A DNA stretch of 64,000 nt from Acinonyx jubatus (GCF_027475565.1 NC_069389.1:42474047-42538046), one strand, 5' to 3'; shown: positions 23,493 through 35,379, counted from the first letter of the stretch. Notes: generated from the letters alone by a model not told the origin. Made by a program: numbers and translations.

Positions 23493-24622
23493 GACCTGCT
23501 GTCTTCTTTTAAATAGGCTAATGTAAATGATTAAATATCTATTTTCATCTCATCCCAAGCAATAAACTCCATACCAAAGTGAATTGGGGGTTAGTTTTAG
23601 TTTAGTCCTCTTCACACTCAAGTTGACACACTGGGGGAGATGTCAGTGAGACACCTAAACATTCCCTCTCCAGAGTGGTTGCTCACCACACGAAAGTCCA
23701 ACTCATTGCTATTCTTGCACCATTTTAAGGACCACAGGATGGCATTGACCTTATTCACCCTCATCTTTCTGGCAGAACTCTCCATTCCAGCCATACTGGT
23801 TTATTAGTGACTTCTTAGGTAGCACCTTTAGGTCTTCTCCTCCCCTGTCTTCTGGAATACCCTCCTCCACCACCTCTTCTCTTGACCTGTTGACCTCTTT
23901 CCCATCCTCTTAGTTCATTCTCTGCTGTAACCTGTTTGGGTCTGCAGCAGTGTCTCTCCTTTCTAAGTTCCTGCATTTTCATCTATTGCCCTGTGTCACT
24001 GATTCAGCTTTTCATTTTATCTGGCTTAAATTCATCTGCATGGCATCCCCAGTCTCAGAGTGAGATGGATCTCAGAGAATGTTGCATGGGACTCTTACTT
24101 GGTGCAGACACTTCAGGCTCCCTGAGAACAGCAGTCACATTATCCATATTAAGCCCCAAATATATGTCTCCTTTTTAGCGTTTCTTCACTCGGGTGCCAT
24201 TAAAGTTACCATTATCTTGTGATTTTTCAGGAGCTCATTATCTAGCTTATCCTGCTTATCACCAACGTTTCCACCAGAAGTATCAAAGCCAAAAGTTTAT
24301 TATCTCACCTCCCACGTGTTGTGTCCCTGTTGTACAGTCTGTATCTTCGCACCTTACCTCAGTACCTCCTCACTCACCTCCTCAATACATACGTACAGAT
24401 GTCTTGGACTTCAGTCCATTTTGCCACCTTCTCCTTTACTTCAGAATTGTAATAATGAACATTTTTATGGGAGATTCCACCTCTGTGTCTGTCTCCTTAG
24501 TTCTTATTCTCTCTCTCTCTCCCTCTCATCCCCTCTCTTCACCCCCACCCTGTCTCCCTTACCCCCAGGTTGCTGAGCACAGAGTAAAGTCTGTGTTTAC
24601 ACTAAGTACTAAACACTAAGTA

Positions 24623-24721
24623 CTAAAGGGTACTTAGTTTAAAAGCTGTGTTTTGTGGGCAGGCCAGTCATTTGTCCTCATGACCTTCATGTCCATGTGT
24701 TTTAAACTAAGTACCCTTTAG
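24623..24721. repeat. 22-bp perfect inverted repeat enclosing a copied 55-bp segment
   Basis: Left arm 24623-24644 and right arm 24700-24721 are perfect reverse complements (CTAAAGGGTACTTAG... against ...CTAAGTACCCTTTAG). The 55 bases between them are an exact copy of 23438-23492. Just upstream, ACACTAAGTACTAA is repeated in tandem at 24599-24612 and 24613-24626. The structure could form a stem-loop and looks like a template-switching event. Confidence 0.97.
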
Positions 24722-25037
24722 TAGCTCCTTCCTGGCCCTTACAGGGAGAAAGTGAGCAGTTGGGGTCACCCTTCTTACTCTCCTACCACCCTCTCTGTTC
24801 CTGTCAGCATGTGGGTGCCCACATATACCTGCATAGAGCAGATTGCCACATGAACCTTCTCACAAGCAGCTGCATGAAAAAGGTGCAGATAAACAAGCCT
24901 TCTCTCCTTAGACCTACAAGCACACCCACTTCCTGACCTGCTTGCCACCTCACAGGCCTAATATGTGTCAGAGTGTGAATTTTCTCAGCTTCCCCTCCCA
25001 CATTGAAGGTTTGCAGGTAAATGAGCCTTTCTGTGAC

Positions 25038-25042
<5 letters not shown>

Positions 25043-25094
<52 letters not shown>
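25043..25094 (+). repeat. (TC)n microsatellite
   Basis: About 26 uninterrupted TC units within the repeat domain. Confidence 0.97.
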
Positions 25095-25096
<2 letters not shown>

Positions 25097-25612
25097 ATGA
25101 ACAGAGTTCCAGAGAGAAGAACCTTCTCACCCCATCACCCTTTCATATGGAGGCGAGTTCCAAATCCTGTTCCCACTTGTAGAGTTTGCAGGAGAGTGAG
25201 CTTGCCCCCAGCAGGCAGGATGGAGATTTCTTAATGCCTTTCTTGTAGGCATGATGAATAGGAATGAGCTTTATTACAGTGACACCCACCCCACCCCAAC
25301 ATACACACATAGGTGATGCATGCAGGAGTGTAAGAGAAGGCGCCTCCTTATTACCCTTGGCATTCTCATACCTGTGTCTGCACGTTCTCTGTGAAGAGCA
25401 GAAGACTCCAGACCTGTTTGGTCTCACAAGGCTCACATATTGGGGTGTGAGCTGTCTCAGGTTCCCTCCCCCACAGAGGCTTTACCTGCATGCAGTCTTT
25501 CTGAGCTGTGCCCTGTCCCTTAAACCTAGCATGCCTTCTCAGTTCCCTTCCTACAAGCATGCTTTGTAGGACAGCGGGCTTTCAAAAAGTTGGCTCTGAC
25601 TCACAGGTACAT

Positions 25613-25828
25613 GATTGAAAATTTTTTTTTAATGTTTATTGATTTTTGAGAGAGAGATAGAGTGTGAGCAGGGGAGGGGCAGAGGGAGAGGGAGACACAG
25701 AATCTGAAGCAGGTTCCAGGCTCTGAGCTGTCAGAGCAGAGCCCGACGTGGGATTTGAACCCACAAACTGTGAGATCATGACCTGAGTTGAAGTCAGGCA
25801 TTCAACTGACTGAGCCACACAGGCACCC
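25613..25828 (-). mobile_element. Felid SINE
   Basis: Full-length on the minus strand. Perfect 13-bp duplication CTCACAGGTACAT at 25600-25612 and 25829-25841. Confidence 0.95.
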
Positions 25829-27009
25829 CTCACAGGTACATATTTATTCAGATTTGTACACAAACGTGCACACACATATAGTGAGGGAGAAGAACCCTTC
25901 TGAATGTTAGTGTTTGCCTTGTATGGTGGGGTGTGTGGAGGAATAAAAAACATCTGTTTCTCTTAGGGCAAAAAAATAGGATCAGAAACTGGAGTTTATC
26001 CTTCAAGGCTGGCAGGCAACTTCTAAGCTATAATTTGTTGGCCAAACAAGATCGAAGTCTAAAGAAAAAGTGTCAGGTGAATACACATTTGGCTCTTTGT
26101 GGTATAATTAGTGTTGTCAAGCCAACTGACATCTAAGGAAAAGAATACGAGAATTATCCTACGGTTAATAAGTTTGCTTGCTTAGTCTGTACATTAAAAG
26201 CCCTTTGTCTTTTAGTTTCAAAAGCTTTGGAACATTGTTCAAATGATGATTATTTACGTCCTAAAAATAGTATGAATATTTATGATGTTTTAACATTGTT
26301 ATAGGATTCATCAGTAAGCATTCCTAGACCTGCCCCATTTCTGCCTCTGTTCCTCACTTCCCCCCAAAAGCCCCCCACTGTCTATGCAAGAGTGTAAGCC
26401 TCTTAAACTGTCCCATCTTTTCCACCTTGAGCATGCAGGATTATGAGCTTGTTTTCCTTTAACAGGTTTCCCCAAACACACACACTCACTGGAGAGTGAG
26501 CCTGCTGATGGGTTCTCTCTCTTATGCACCCTGTCTTTTGGAGTGTGTGTTCTCCCATGCTCCCTCCCACTTGCCTCTCTTACCTTACACACCTCTTTCA
26601 CATGCACACACATGTGGTATGCTTGTAAGAGAGACACCTGAGTTCTCCCATTTCATCTGACATTGCATGACTATGACCTTCTAGTGCTGCCTTCCTCCCA
26701 CGCCCATACATGGCTTAAACTGAAGTAAAAATAACCTTGTTATTACGACCTCCCAGAGCACATACACTGATTGTGTCAGTCTGGTCTTTACTCCTTTCTT
26801 TGTGTACATCCATATATGCATTTATGTCAGGAGCTTGAGCCTTCTTATGATAGATTCTTGATCTTTCTCTCTGTCATCTTCCCTCTCCCATACATGTACC
26901 CAGGATATGCCAGAGAATGAGTTCTTCTCACCTTTGGTTCTCATACATGCATGGGTATGCATTGCTTGGGGTTTGGTGGCTGGGTCTGCTGTCTCAGCAG
27001 ACAGATTGC

Positions 27010-27108
27010 CTGTGGTAGAATACTGGTGCAGTCCCTTACCAGCTCTGTGATCCTAGCAAGCGACTTTTCCTCTTTGTGTCTCAGTTTCCCCAATGTATAT
27101 AATTTAAA
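27010..27108 (+). repeat. MIR SINE relic
   Basis: Text such as CCAGCTCTGTGATCCTAGC, then GCGACTTTTCCTCTTTGTGTC and CAGTTTCCCCA, follows the MIR core and 3' half (consensus CTGTGTGACCTTGGGCAAG, CTCAGTTTCC). Confidence 0.8.
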
Positions 27109-27129
27109 AATTAAATTAAAAAATTAAAA

Positions 27130-28012
27130 GCACTGCCTCCTTCTTTGGCCCAAAAAGTTCCTCCAGATTCTGCCCATTTCTCTGTTCTGCTTTACAGTTT
27201 ATGCTTCTTCCACTCTCTCTTGAACACCCTCCAGTTAAGGCTTTAATCTTCACCCCACCACTAAAATTGCCCTTGTCAAGATCCCCGATGCTCTTCACAT
27301 GACCCAGTTCATTGGGCAATTTCATCATCTTACTTGACAGATTCACACACAGTTGCTCATTCCCTGTGTCTTGAGACTCTTCCTGGTTTCCAGGACTCCA
27401 CACTCTTGGTTGTCCTCTTACCTCACCAGCCTCTCTCTCTCAGCCTCTTTTGATGGCTTCTCCTCTTCCCGAATTCTAAACAGAGAGATTTAGGGCTTAG
27501 TCTGTGGATGACTTCTTTCTACTTCTCACTTGTCCTTAGCAGTCCTCATTTTGTCCTATGGCTCTAAATACCATCCTATGTGGATGACTTTCAAATGTAT
27601 ATTTCCAGATTGGACCTCTCTCCAGAATTCCAGATGCATGCATCCAAGTGCGTTCTCGACATCTGCCCTTGGATTGTCTACTTAAGCACCTCAAACTTTA
27701 ACACAAGCAAAACTGAAGTCCTGATCTTCCTGTCCCCTCCCTCCAAAAGGCTTCCTCCTCCCTCAGTGTTTTCTCAGTAAATGCCCCCCCCAAAAAAATT
27801 GCTCAGGGCAAAGATGCATAGGATTTTAATATGCTGGTCTTTGGATTCATCCTTGACACTTATTTTTTTTCCTCCATATTCCAAATCTACCCATTGTCAA
27901 ATCTTGTTGGCTCTCCTTTCAAAATATATGCCTCATCTGACTGCATTTCATACAGCCTCTTGTCACCTCCTCCATTACTTCCACCCTAATCCAAGTCTTC
28001 TCTGTGCTGACA
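27130..28012 (+). repeat. LINE-2 ORF2 relic (reverse transcriptase part)
   Basis: L2 is an ancient CR1-like LINE. The decayed frame reads YVDDFQMYISRLDLSPEFQ around 27570-27630, matching the catalytic YADD motif region of L2 reverse transcriptase. It is followed by TSKTEVLIF and, further on, text like ILDSSLTL. The frame is broken by stops and shifts. It lies inside the repeat domain and shows that the domain contains very old DNA. Confidence 0.85.
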
Positions 28013-28305
28013 GGTGAGTGAGTCTTCCACTCCCACTTCTCTCTTTGTCTCTCTCTCTCTGACTCTCTTTCCTCTTGCTGTTCCCCTTTCCTATACTCTG
28101 CTTTCCTTTAACTCCTCCCCCACATGCAGCTTGAGCAAAAGGGAGGCTTATTGCAGTCCCTCCCCTACCTCCCAGCCACTATTTCACGTATGTATAGGGA
28201 TGCATGTGTTCGGGACAGTGAGCCACCATATTGCCCCAGGCCCTGGCCTTGCTTGTCCACCTGCCCACCTGTGGCTTACTCCACATTCTTTCTGCATCTT
28301 GCTTG

Positions 28306-28343
28306 GGGCCTGTGTGTGTGTGCACATGCACGTGCACACACAC
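28306..28343 (+). repeat. (TG)n/(CA)n tract
   Basis: Alternating TG, then GCACATGCACGTGCACACAC, directly before a CAGGAGAGTGAATACC copy of the domain motif. This is the same CA-run-plus-motif arrangement seen further right. Confidence 0.85.
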
Positions 28344-28797
28344 GGAGACAGGAGAGTGAATACCTGCTACTGTTCTCCCATCTTTTGCCAGGCAGAAGGT
28401 GTGCTTTCTGACATCACTGCCAATGTGCAGGAGAGGGAGCCTTGGCTCATCTAGCTCTCATGCCCTTTCTCACACACAGGTGAAGAAGGTTTTTCTTCTG
28501 TTCTCTTTTTTATATCCTTTGCTTGCAGAAAGCTACACTTTTTGAATCTCCTTCCTATGATTGGGCATGAAAGTGAACCTTCCTAGCAAGTATATCACCT
28601 TGTTTCTCCCTCTGACACTCGGAATGGGGCCCTCTCACATGCTTGCCTGGTGTACACTCGTGTGCTCATACTCTCTCTCCCTCTCGTATGCATATGATGG
28701 TCAGGAGATTGAGCCTTCCTTGTTGTGTCTTCTTTCTAGAAACACTAGTACATAAGATTCTGAGCTTTCTTACCATGTGTTTCTATGCATAGTCCAG

Positions 28798-28922
28798 TGT
28801 GGTGTCATCTGTCAAATAGGGATAGTGATGATTGTCTTGTAGATATATTACGGGGATTTAATGAGTTAGCACATGAAAAGCACTTAGGACAGTGCCTTGT
28901 AAATAATAAACACCATAATGGT
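28798..28922 (+). repeat. MIR SINE relic (3' half)
   Basis: Contains CATCTGTCAAATAGGGATAG, then GGGGATTTAATGAGTTAGCACATGAAAAGCAC and CAGTGCCTTGTAAATAATAAAC. This is the order of the MIR 3' half with its L2-like end. Confidence 0.85.
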
Positions 28923-29719
28923 GTTTGGAATAAAAACAAAGAAAAAAGAAAGAAGGAAAATGGGAAAGAATAGGTAGTAGTGAACATTCCTGAAGGTACA
29001 TCTGTGAATGTATACACAGACATACCTTCTCATTATAGCACATCTGGGGCACAGTCCCATACTACCTGTCCAAGTGGGACGCATGCACCCACTCACATGT
29101 ACACTGTACAGGAGAGTGGATCTCCTGACTTGCTTTCTCTCTTACATGCCTTGAGTGTAGGACCGTTGACATCTTAATTACCCTCCCACACCCAAGGCTT
29201 GCAGGAGGGCAAGCCACCTCCTTCCTGTCCAGTGCACAGGCATGAGCATGAACACATACACACAGAAGGCAATTGAGGTCTCGATGGACCCCTCCCTCGT
29301 AAGCCCCGTATATGGGATATATACCATTGCCACCAAATCCCCCTCTAGATGACTGTCGCACTCCATGTGTGCCCCTCCTGCCTTACCCACCAGTGCTCTG
29401 CCCTTGGCTTCCTTACTGCCCCTAGGCAGCCCTCAGGCTGATGCACTTTGGTTTCTAGAGCATACCCACACATTGTGCCAAGAGAGTGAGCCTTTCCTTG
29501 CTCCCTCTCTCACATCCCTTGCATGGTGGAGGGTGAGCTTTCTGAAAACCCCTCCCACATGCAGGGTTTGCAGGATGGTGAGCCTCTACTTTCCTTGCTC
29601 TCTTGTGCCTGTGTGCATACACATACACACACCTTCACAAAAAAATAGATACACATAGATGGTGGGAAGGAACACAGGCCTCTGCCCTGTGTTCTTTCTC
29701 CCATCTCAGTCATGGATAG

Positions 29720-30060
29720 ATTTGCAGGAGGTCTGTGAGCATCTACTGTGTGATGGGCACTCTCCTGTGCACCAGGGGTACATCAGTGATCAAAAGACAA
29801 GAATCCTTGCCCCAGTTAGGGGATACAGGTAGTGAACAAAGGGAGTAAATAAAATACCATAGTATGTCAATTGGTGATCAGTACTCTGGAGAATCATAAA
29901 GCAGGAAAGGAGATAAGGAATGGGTGGGGCAGTGGCAGTGAAGACCATGGTAAAGAAGTTTCAGATCAAGGAACACAACAAAGAGGCCATTGTGGCAGGA
30001 GCCGAGAGTTGCAAAGTAGTAAATGATTGAAGAGACAGAAAGCTGATGATTAGTATGTAT
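29720..30060 (-). repeat. LINE-2 3' region, antisense (first part)
   Basis: GTGAGCATCTACTGTGTGATGGGCAC, then the GGGTACATCAGTGATCAAAAGAC and GAGGCCATTGTGGCAGGAGC blocks, follow the antisense L2 3' end and the sequence upstream of it. The same element resumes at about 31466 after an inserted L1. Confidence 0.8.
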
Positions 30061-30084
30061 TCCCCAAAGTTGAGAACTTTCATT

Positions 30085-31125
30085 AAAAAAATCACAACCA
30101 TAATACCATTATCACACTTAATAATTAACAGTAGTGAATATAATCAAATATCCATTGTTCAAATTTCTAATTGTCTCAAAGTATCATAAATTAGGATCCA
30201 AATCAGGTCCATACATTGCATTTAGTTGATAGGTATCTGAGTCTTTTAATTATAACTTCCCTCCTTATCTGCATTTTTTTTCCTGCTTGTAATTTATTTG
30301 GTGGAAGAAAGTAGGCCATCTGTCTTGCAGTTTTCCCACAGGCTGGATTGTTCTGATTGCATCCCTGTGGTGTAGTTTACATGTTCCTTTTCCTTGTTTG
30401 TATTTCCTGTAAACCGATAGTCGTATCTAGAAGCCTGATTGGATTTAGGCTTAATTTTGAGGATGGGGTCAGAAGTACTTCCATCATGAGGCACATAATG
30501 ACTTGTTGTCTCTCTTTCTGGGATGTTAGTTCCTAGAGCCATTATTTTATTAGGTTTGCCAAATGATGATATTCTAATTCCATTATTCTCCATTTATTAG
30601 CTGGGATGCTTCTATAAAGAAAAACTTCCCCTCGCCTACTGTTTGATTACCCAATGGTACAGGTCTTTTTTTAGGAAGGGCAAGATCAATGCTTGATTCT
30701 TTGTCAGCACTCAAAATAATGAGTTGGCTTGCTAGTGTGCTCCAAAGAGGATTTAAAAAAAATTATTGTGATAAGTTCATGGATTTAAATACATTTGATC
30801 TTTTAACCTGTTGCACTTCTTATCCTCAGTGAAGCTCAAATGTCCCATCTTTAGTCAGGGGTAGCATCTTCAAATTGGCTCCTGAGTTCTTTGACATGGC
30901 CCCAGTAGCTATTTAATAGCTTCTCTGTCTTCTGGGTTGAAAAAAATGTTCCAGGTTCATCTCAAACATCTCTTTCCCCAGACTTGGAATCTGCCGTGTC
31001 TTCAATAAGCTTTGGTTCCTTTCATTGGATGTGGTATTTAGAGACTACATTCTGGGCACTAAGTGTGCTCATTGCCTTTGGATTGGTCATTGTTTTCAGG
31101 CTTTTTCAATGATCATAAAATAAAA
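30085..31125 (-). repeat. Ancient L1 (L1M class) 3' region, antisense
   Basis: The order of blocks (GTCTCAAAGTATCATAAATTAGGATCC, CATTGCATTTAGTTGATAGG, TGATTGCATCCCTGTGGTGTAG, TTCCATCATGAGGCACATAATG, GGTTCCTTTCATTGG, GGGCACTAAGTGTGCTCATTGC) is familiar from old mammalian L1 3' ends read antisense. It interrupts an L2 element, so it is younger than that L2. Confidence 0.75.
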
Positions 31126-31182
31126 AAGTTTTGTGTTGGTTGCTTTATCTTGTGTCCAGATAGAATATATGAGTTCATTCTT

Positions 31183-31400
31183 TTTAAAAAAATTTTTTAA
31201 TGTTTATTTATTTTTGAGACAGAGAGAGGCAGAGCATGAGGGGAGTGGGGGTCAGAGAGAGGGAGACACAGAATCCAAAGCAGGCCCCAGGCTCCGAGCT
31301 GTCAGCACAGAGTCCGACGTGGGACCCGAACTCACTGACTGTGAGATCATGACGTGAGCCAAAATCGGACGCCCAACCGACTGAGCCACCCAGGCGCCCC
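31183..31400 (-). mobile_element. Felid SINE (young)
   Basis: Full-length on the minus strand. Perfect 17-bp duplication TATATGAGTTCATTCTT at 31166-31182 and 31401-31417. Confidence 0.97.
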
Positions 31401-31465
31401 TATATGAGTTCATTCTTACACTTCCAATTAAAAATCAATATTCCAGGGGTTATACTTGCTTCCTT

Positions 31466-31935
31466 TCAAAAGTATTACTCTAACTGTTGTGTTGCAAATA
31501 GTCTATAAGAGAGAGCAAGTACAGAAACATGGAGACCAGTTAGGAGGCCACTGAAATAATTCAGGTGAAAAATTGATGGAGACATGGTGGTAGTGTGGAA
31601 GTATGAGGGTGATTAAAACTGGTTAGATATGGATATATTTTTAACTGTTTGTTTATTTATTTATTTTGAGAGAGTGTGTGCAAAAGTGGGGAAAGGGCAG
31701 AAGGAGAGAGGGAGACACAGAATCTAAAGCAGACTCCAGGCTCTGAGCTGTCAGCACATAGCCCAACGCCGGGCTCAAACCCAGGAACCGTGAGATCATA
31801 ACCTGAGCTGAAGTCAGATGCTGAACTGACTGAGCCACCCAGGCGTCCCAGATATAGATATATTTTAAAGTTAGAGCCAATGGAATTTACTGATATATTG
31901 GATGTGGGATAAGAGAGAAAGAAGACTCAAAGATT
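31466..31935 (-). repeat. LINE-2 antisense (second part), split by a SINE
   Basis: Runs 31466-31642 and 31850-31935. GAGACCAGTTAGGAGGCCACTG and TAATTCAGGTGAAAAATTGATGG, then AGAGCCAATGGAATTTACTGATATATTGGATGTGGG, match antisense L2 ORF2. It is the continuation of the L2 at 29720-30060. Confidence 0.82.
31643..31849 (-). mobile_element. Felid SINE inserted in L2
   Basis: Minus-strand SINE. AGATAT(G/A)GATATATTTT at 31625-31642 and 31850-31866 is its target-site duplication and is L2 sequence. Confidence 0.95.
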
Positions 31936-31974
31936 GAACCTTCTCCTTCTTTTTCATGTATGAGTTGGGCACTT

Positions 31975-32190
31975 GAACTGACACTGGGTGTGTGGGTGCC
32001 TGAGCCTTCTACCCTATTCCCTCTTTCTAATCTTAGTACTCAGATGCAGGTGCTGTCCCAGTGCAGTGCACTTGGCAAGGATTCCCAGAGGGTGAGAAGT
32101 TCATACTTTTCACAGATCTTCTTGAATGTCTCTTGGATTTGGGAATTCAGTAGTGGGCAAAACATTAGGGGCCCTGGACCTACTGCCTCA
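31975..32190 (+). repeat. Composite array unit 1
   Basis: GGGTGCCTGAGCCTTCT at about 31998 is followed by TTCTAATCTTAGTACTCAGATGCAG and GCACTTGGCAAGGATTCCCAGAGGGTGAG (header block). A short, decayed antisense L2 end follows. Confidence 0.65.
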
Positions 32191-32319
32191 TGAGCTTGTG
32201 CCTGAGAATAAAATTCCTCACTACCATTAAGCCTGCCTTCCTGTGTTTAAGGGGTTAGGAAAAGTGAGCTTTTTCTGTTGTTCCTACCACACCGCCCCTG
32301 AGAGCCCCTTCATGCCTAT

Positions 32320-32525
32320 ACCTGGTTATTAGTGCTCTTTACGTGCAATTCACCTGGGCAAGGTTTCAGAGCAGGCTGAGCCTTATCTGCCGATGTACCT
32401 ATACATGACCTCCTGCTGTTATTTATTTACTTACGACTTTGTGACAGTCTGCTGTTTGTAGGGACCCAGCAGTAAACAGGACAGTCATAGCCCCCTGGGT
32501 ACACTGGCTAGTGGGCACATACAGG
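32320..32525 (+). repeat. Composite array unit 2
   Basis: The header remnant GTGCAATTCACCTGGGCAAGG is followed by GAGCCTTATCTGCCGATGTACC. The L2 tail (CTTACGACTTTGTGACAGTC...CAGTAAACAGGACAGTCATAGCCCCC) then ends CTAGTGGGCA. Confidence 0.65.
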
Positions 32526-33037
32526 AAGATGCACCGCATTTGTACCCACTGTGCAAGTGTGCACATGTGCCGAGGATGGTGGCGAATGAGTTTACACTTT
32601 AGTCCCCACTTGCTGAGCACCCTGTCCCCATCCCCAGGACAGATAGGGATATCTCGGGGTGTGGAACTGTCTGCATAGAGTCCCAGAGGTGAGCAAGGAT
32701 ACAGCCTTGCTGCCCTGACCCTGCACTGTTGAGCTGTCTGTTTTCTTCCCTGAATGGGGAAGTTGCTGAATGATGGTGCACTTGCTTATTAGTGCTTTTT
32801 CATGCATCCACAGATACAGATACCTGAATGTACATATATGCACAAGCCAGCTAGCCAGGAGGATGAGCAGGCATCAGAGGCCCACACTTAGCTAAGTGCA
32901 CAACATACATAGGCAGTTGAGTGTTCAGAGATGGGAGACCCCAGAGCTTTTTGATTTCATACTCACAGGGACAAATACCCTCATTTTCACTCATTCATTT
33001 GTAATTTCTTCTCTATTTCTCTCTTTTTCATACTCAG

Positions 33038-33072
33038 TCACTCACTCACTCACTCACTCACTCACTCACTCA
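33038..33072 (+). repeat. (CACT)n microsatellite
   Basis: About nine uninterrupted tetranucleotide units. Confidence 0.95.
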
Positions 33073-33088
33073 AGGAATTCACTTTCTG

Positions 33089-33177
33089 GGGGGTTCCTGG
33101 CTGACTCATTTGGTAGAGCACACAACTCCGAATCTCAGGATCGTGAGTTCAAGCCCCACATTGGGCATGGAGCCTAC

Positions 33178-33210
<33 letters not shown>
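33089..33210 (+). mobile_element. Short CanSINE variant with long A tail
   Basis: Plus-strand short SINE (GGTTCCTGGCTGACTC..., GTGAGTTCAAGCCCC, GGGCATGGAGCC) ending in about 29 A. The outer duplication GAATTCACTTTCTG at 33075-33088 and 33460-33473 encloses this element and the next one, so the second landed in or right behind the A tail of the first. Confidence 0.92.
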
Positions 33211-33212
<2 letters not shown>

Positions 33213-33459
33213 GTCACCTGGGTGGCTCAGTCTGTTAAGCACCCAACTTTGTCTCAGGTCATGATCTCTCAGTTTGTGAGCTTGAGCCCCACGTGGGGCT
33301 TGCTGCTGACAGTGCAGAGCCTCCTTGGCATTCTCTCTCTCCCTCTTTCTCTCTGCCCTTACCCCGACTTGTGCACATGCACATGCGTGCTTGCTTGCTC
33401 TTTCTCTCTCCCCAAAATTAAAAAAAAAAAAACAGAACAAAACAAAACAGAAAAAAAAA
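33211..33459 (+). mobile_element. Felid long SINE, in tandem with the short one
   Basis: Plus-strand long SINE starting GGGTCACCTGGGTGGCTC, with a normal body, CT block and A-rich tail. It shares the outer 14-bp duplication with the short SINE in front of it. Confidence 0.93.
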
Positions 33460-33519
33460 GAATTCACTTTCTGAGTCATTCTCCTCTGAGTACTTTCTAA
33501 TACATGCATGCATGTGAAA

Positions 33520-34145
33520 CATTCAGGAGAGTGATCCATCTTACATATTTCTTCCCTGGGGGAGAGTGGGGTTTCTCAAACTCCCTCCATCATGTGGGGT
33601 TTGCAGGAGGGCAAGCCTCAGCTTACCTCACTGTCTTGAATGAGCTGCATGTGCTCACTTCCCCCACCCACACAGAACTATATATACACAAATGCATGCC
33701 CAGTGTGAAGGCACAGCTCTCTGACTCTCTTGCAGTTGAACTTGAGGTTGCTCTTGCAGTTAAAGTCTTACCTGTTCAACAATGAGCTCTCCAGATGCCA
33801 TTCTCATGGTGGATTTGCAGGAAGGTCCACCTTGTTGTAGTGGTTTCTCCCTGCTCTAGCGTTCTCTCTCTCTGTCTCTCTCTCACGCACACACACACAC
33901 ACACACACACACTGTAGAGGAGAGGGAAACTTCTAATGTTTTCTTTCATATTGTTTATATGTGAAGGAGTGCGACCTTTTTGATAAGCAAGATTGAAAGA
34001 TAGACTCATCAATTCATGTACACACAAGGAGTTCAAGAGAATGAATCTATTCATTCTCCCCGTGCAGGTGCTTGGTCTGATATACATTCAGACCTCTTTC
34101 CTCTCACATGTCCCTTGCATACAGGAGTGTGACCACTGTCCTTAA
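33520..34145 (+). repeat. Array segment with H-type motifs and a CA run
   Basis: Copies of CAGGAGAGTG, GGGGTTTGCAGGAGGGCAAGCCTCAG and CAGGAGTGTGACC occur here, with a (CA)n run at about 33885-33912. No L2 tail is seen in this part. Confidence 0.6.
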
Positions 34146-34320
34146 AATGCACCCTCATTCAAATCCATATACCCCTCTAAATGGAGGGTAAGAAGTATAA
34201 ACAATGATAGCTGTGTGCCATCAGTTGTGCTCCACTTCACCTTGATTTGTCATCTTGTTTCATTTTCCTGTCACTGTGAAGAGGTAACCTATATATTACC
34301 AAACTCTCTGTGTGATTCTT

Positions 34321-34519
34321 TTTTTAAATGTTTGTTTATTTTTGAGAGAGAGAATGAGAAAGAGAGAGTGGGGGAGGGACAGAAGGGGACGGGACAGAGA
34401 ATCCTAAGCAGGCTTTGTGCTGTCAGCAGCGAGCCCCACGCGGGGCTTGAGCTCACAAACTGTGAGATCATGACCAGAGCCGAATTTGGATGCTTAACCT
34501 ACTGAGCCACCCAGGTGCT
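34321..34519 (-). mobile_element. Felid SINE
   Basis: Minus-strand SINE. CTCTCTGTGTGATTCTT (34304-34320) and CTCTCCATGTGATTTT (34520-34535) are an imperfect target-site duplication. Confidence 0.93.
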
Positions 34520-34858
34520 CCTCTCCATGTGATTTTGATGGAGGTTGAAGTTTAAGAACAACAGCATTTAACTGTGAAGGATATGAGGGATCATGAGCTT
34601 GGTGGAGGCTCATAGTCATTCTCTTTTTCCTCTTGCTCACATTCCCCTCTCCTTTGTCTCTTTGTCCATGTGAGTTTATACCTTTTTGTCATTGTTTTTG
34701 TTGTTATGTGAGGGAACCAACAAAAACAAAATGAATGGGTGTTCAACCAGACACCTTTAACGTGAAGTTCAGGGACCTTCTCTGTACTTCTGCATCATCA
34801 CAAGTAAGTATCTTCTGTGAAGAAGAGTGAGGTCTCTTGTTAAACCCCTGTAGGGCCT

Positions 34859-35050
34859 TTCTGGTCTGGCTCCCCCTCTCTAATCCTTGCTACCTGGGTG
34901 AGAGTGCTTTCTGGATGCAATGCACCTGGGCAAGGATTCCGAGAGGGAGAGCTTCATCTTCATTTCAGACAGAGTATTTTTCTAGCCTCCTTCCATTCCA
35001 CAGGTGTTTATGATCACCTCTTCTAAACATGATAGCAAGTCAGGTAGCGA
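34859..35050 (+). repeat. Composite array unit 3
   Basis: The header at 34859-34961 (TCTGGTCTGGCTCCCC... to ...GCTTCATCTTC) differs at only 3-4 of about 100 positions from the header of unit 6 at 36682-36784. The L2 tail is short and decayed. Confidence 0.75.
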
Positions 35051-35329
35051 GCACGCATGAGCACACAAGGCACATCTGTTTCCTGTCCTTGTATTGCTTA
35101 CTGTCAAGGGAGAAGAATAGAATTCCTTATCAGTCATTACACCTACTTGCCCTGAGAGTGGGAGGGCCACTGAGTAGACTTCTCATTGGCATTGTCACCC
35201 ACAAATACACACACACACACGCAAAAGCATGAGTCTTCTCTGATCTCACACAGAACAATTCAGGAGAGAGTAGTCCCTTTACATGAGATTAAGACTCTCC
35301 CATCATAGGTTCACATACACGTGCTTGCA

Positions 35330-35330
35330 C

Positions 35331-35378
<48 letters not shown>
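35330..35378 (+). repeat. (GC)n(AC)n microsatellite
   Basis: GCGTGCGCGCGCGC followed by about 18 AC units. Alternating purine-pyrimidine DNA of this type can adopt Z form. It sits directly before the GCAGGTGCCTGAGCCTTCT motif of unit 4. Confidence 0.95.

Positions 35379-35379
<1 letters not shown>

Noticed and set aside
27580..28454. Frames of 66, 78 and 146 codons as a small gene cluster
   Set aside because: The first is a LINE-2 reverse-transcriptase relic (YVDD). The other two run through L2 and domain repeats in shifting frames.
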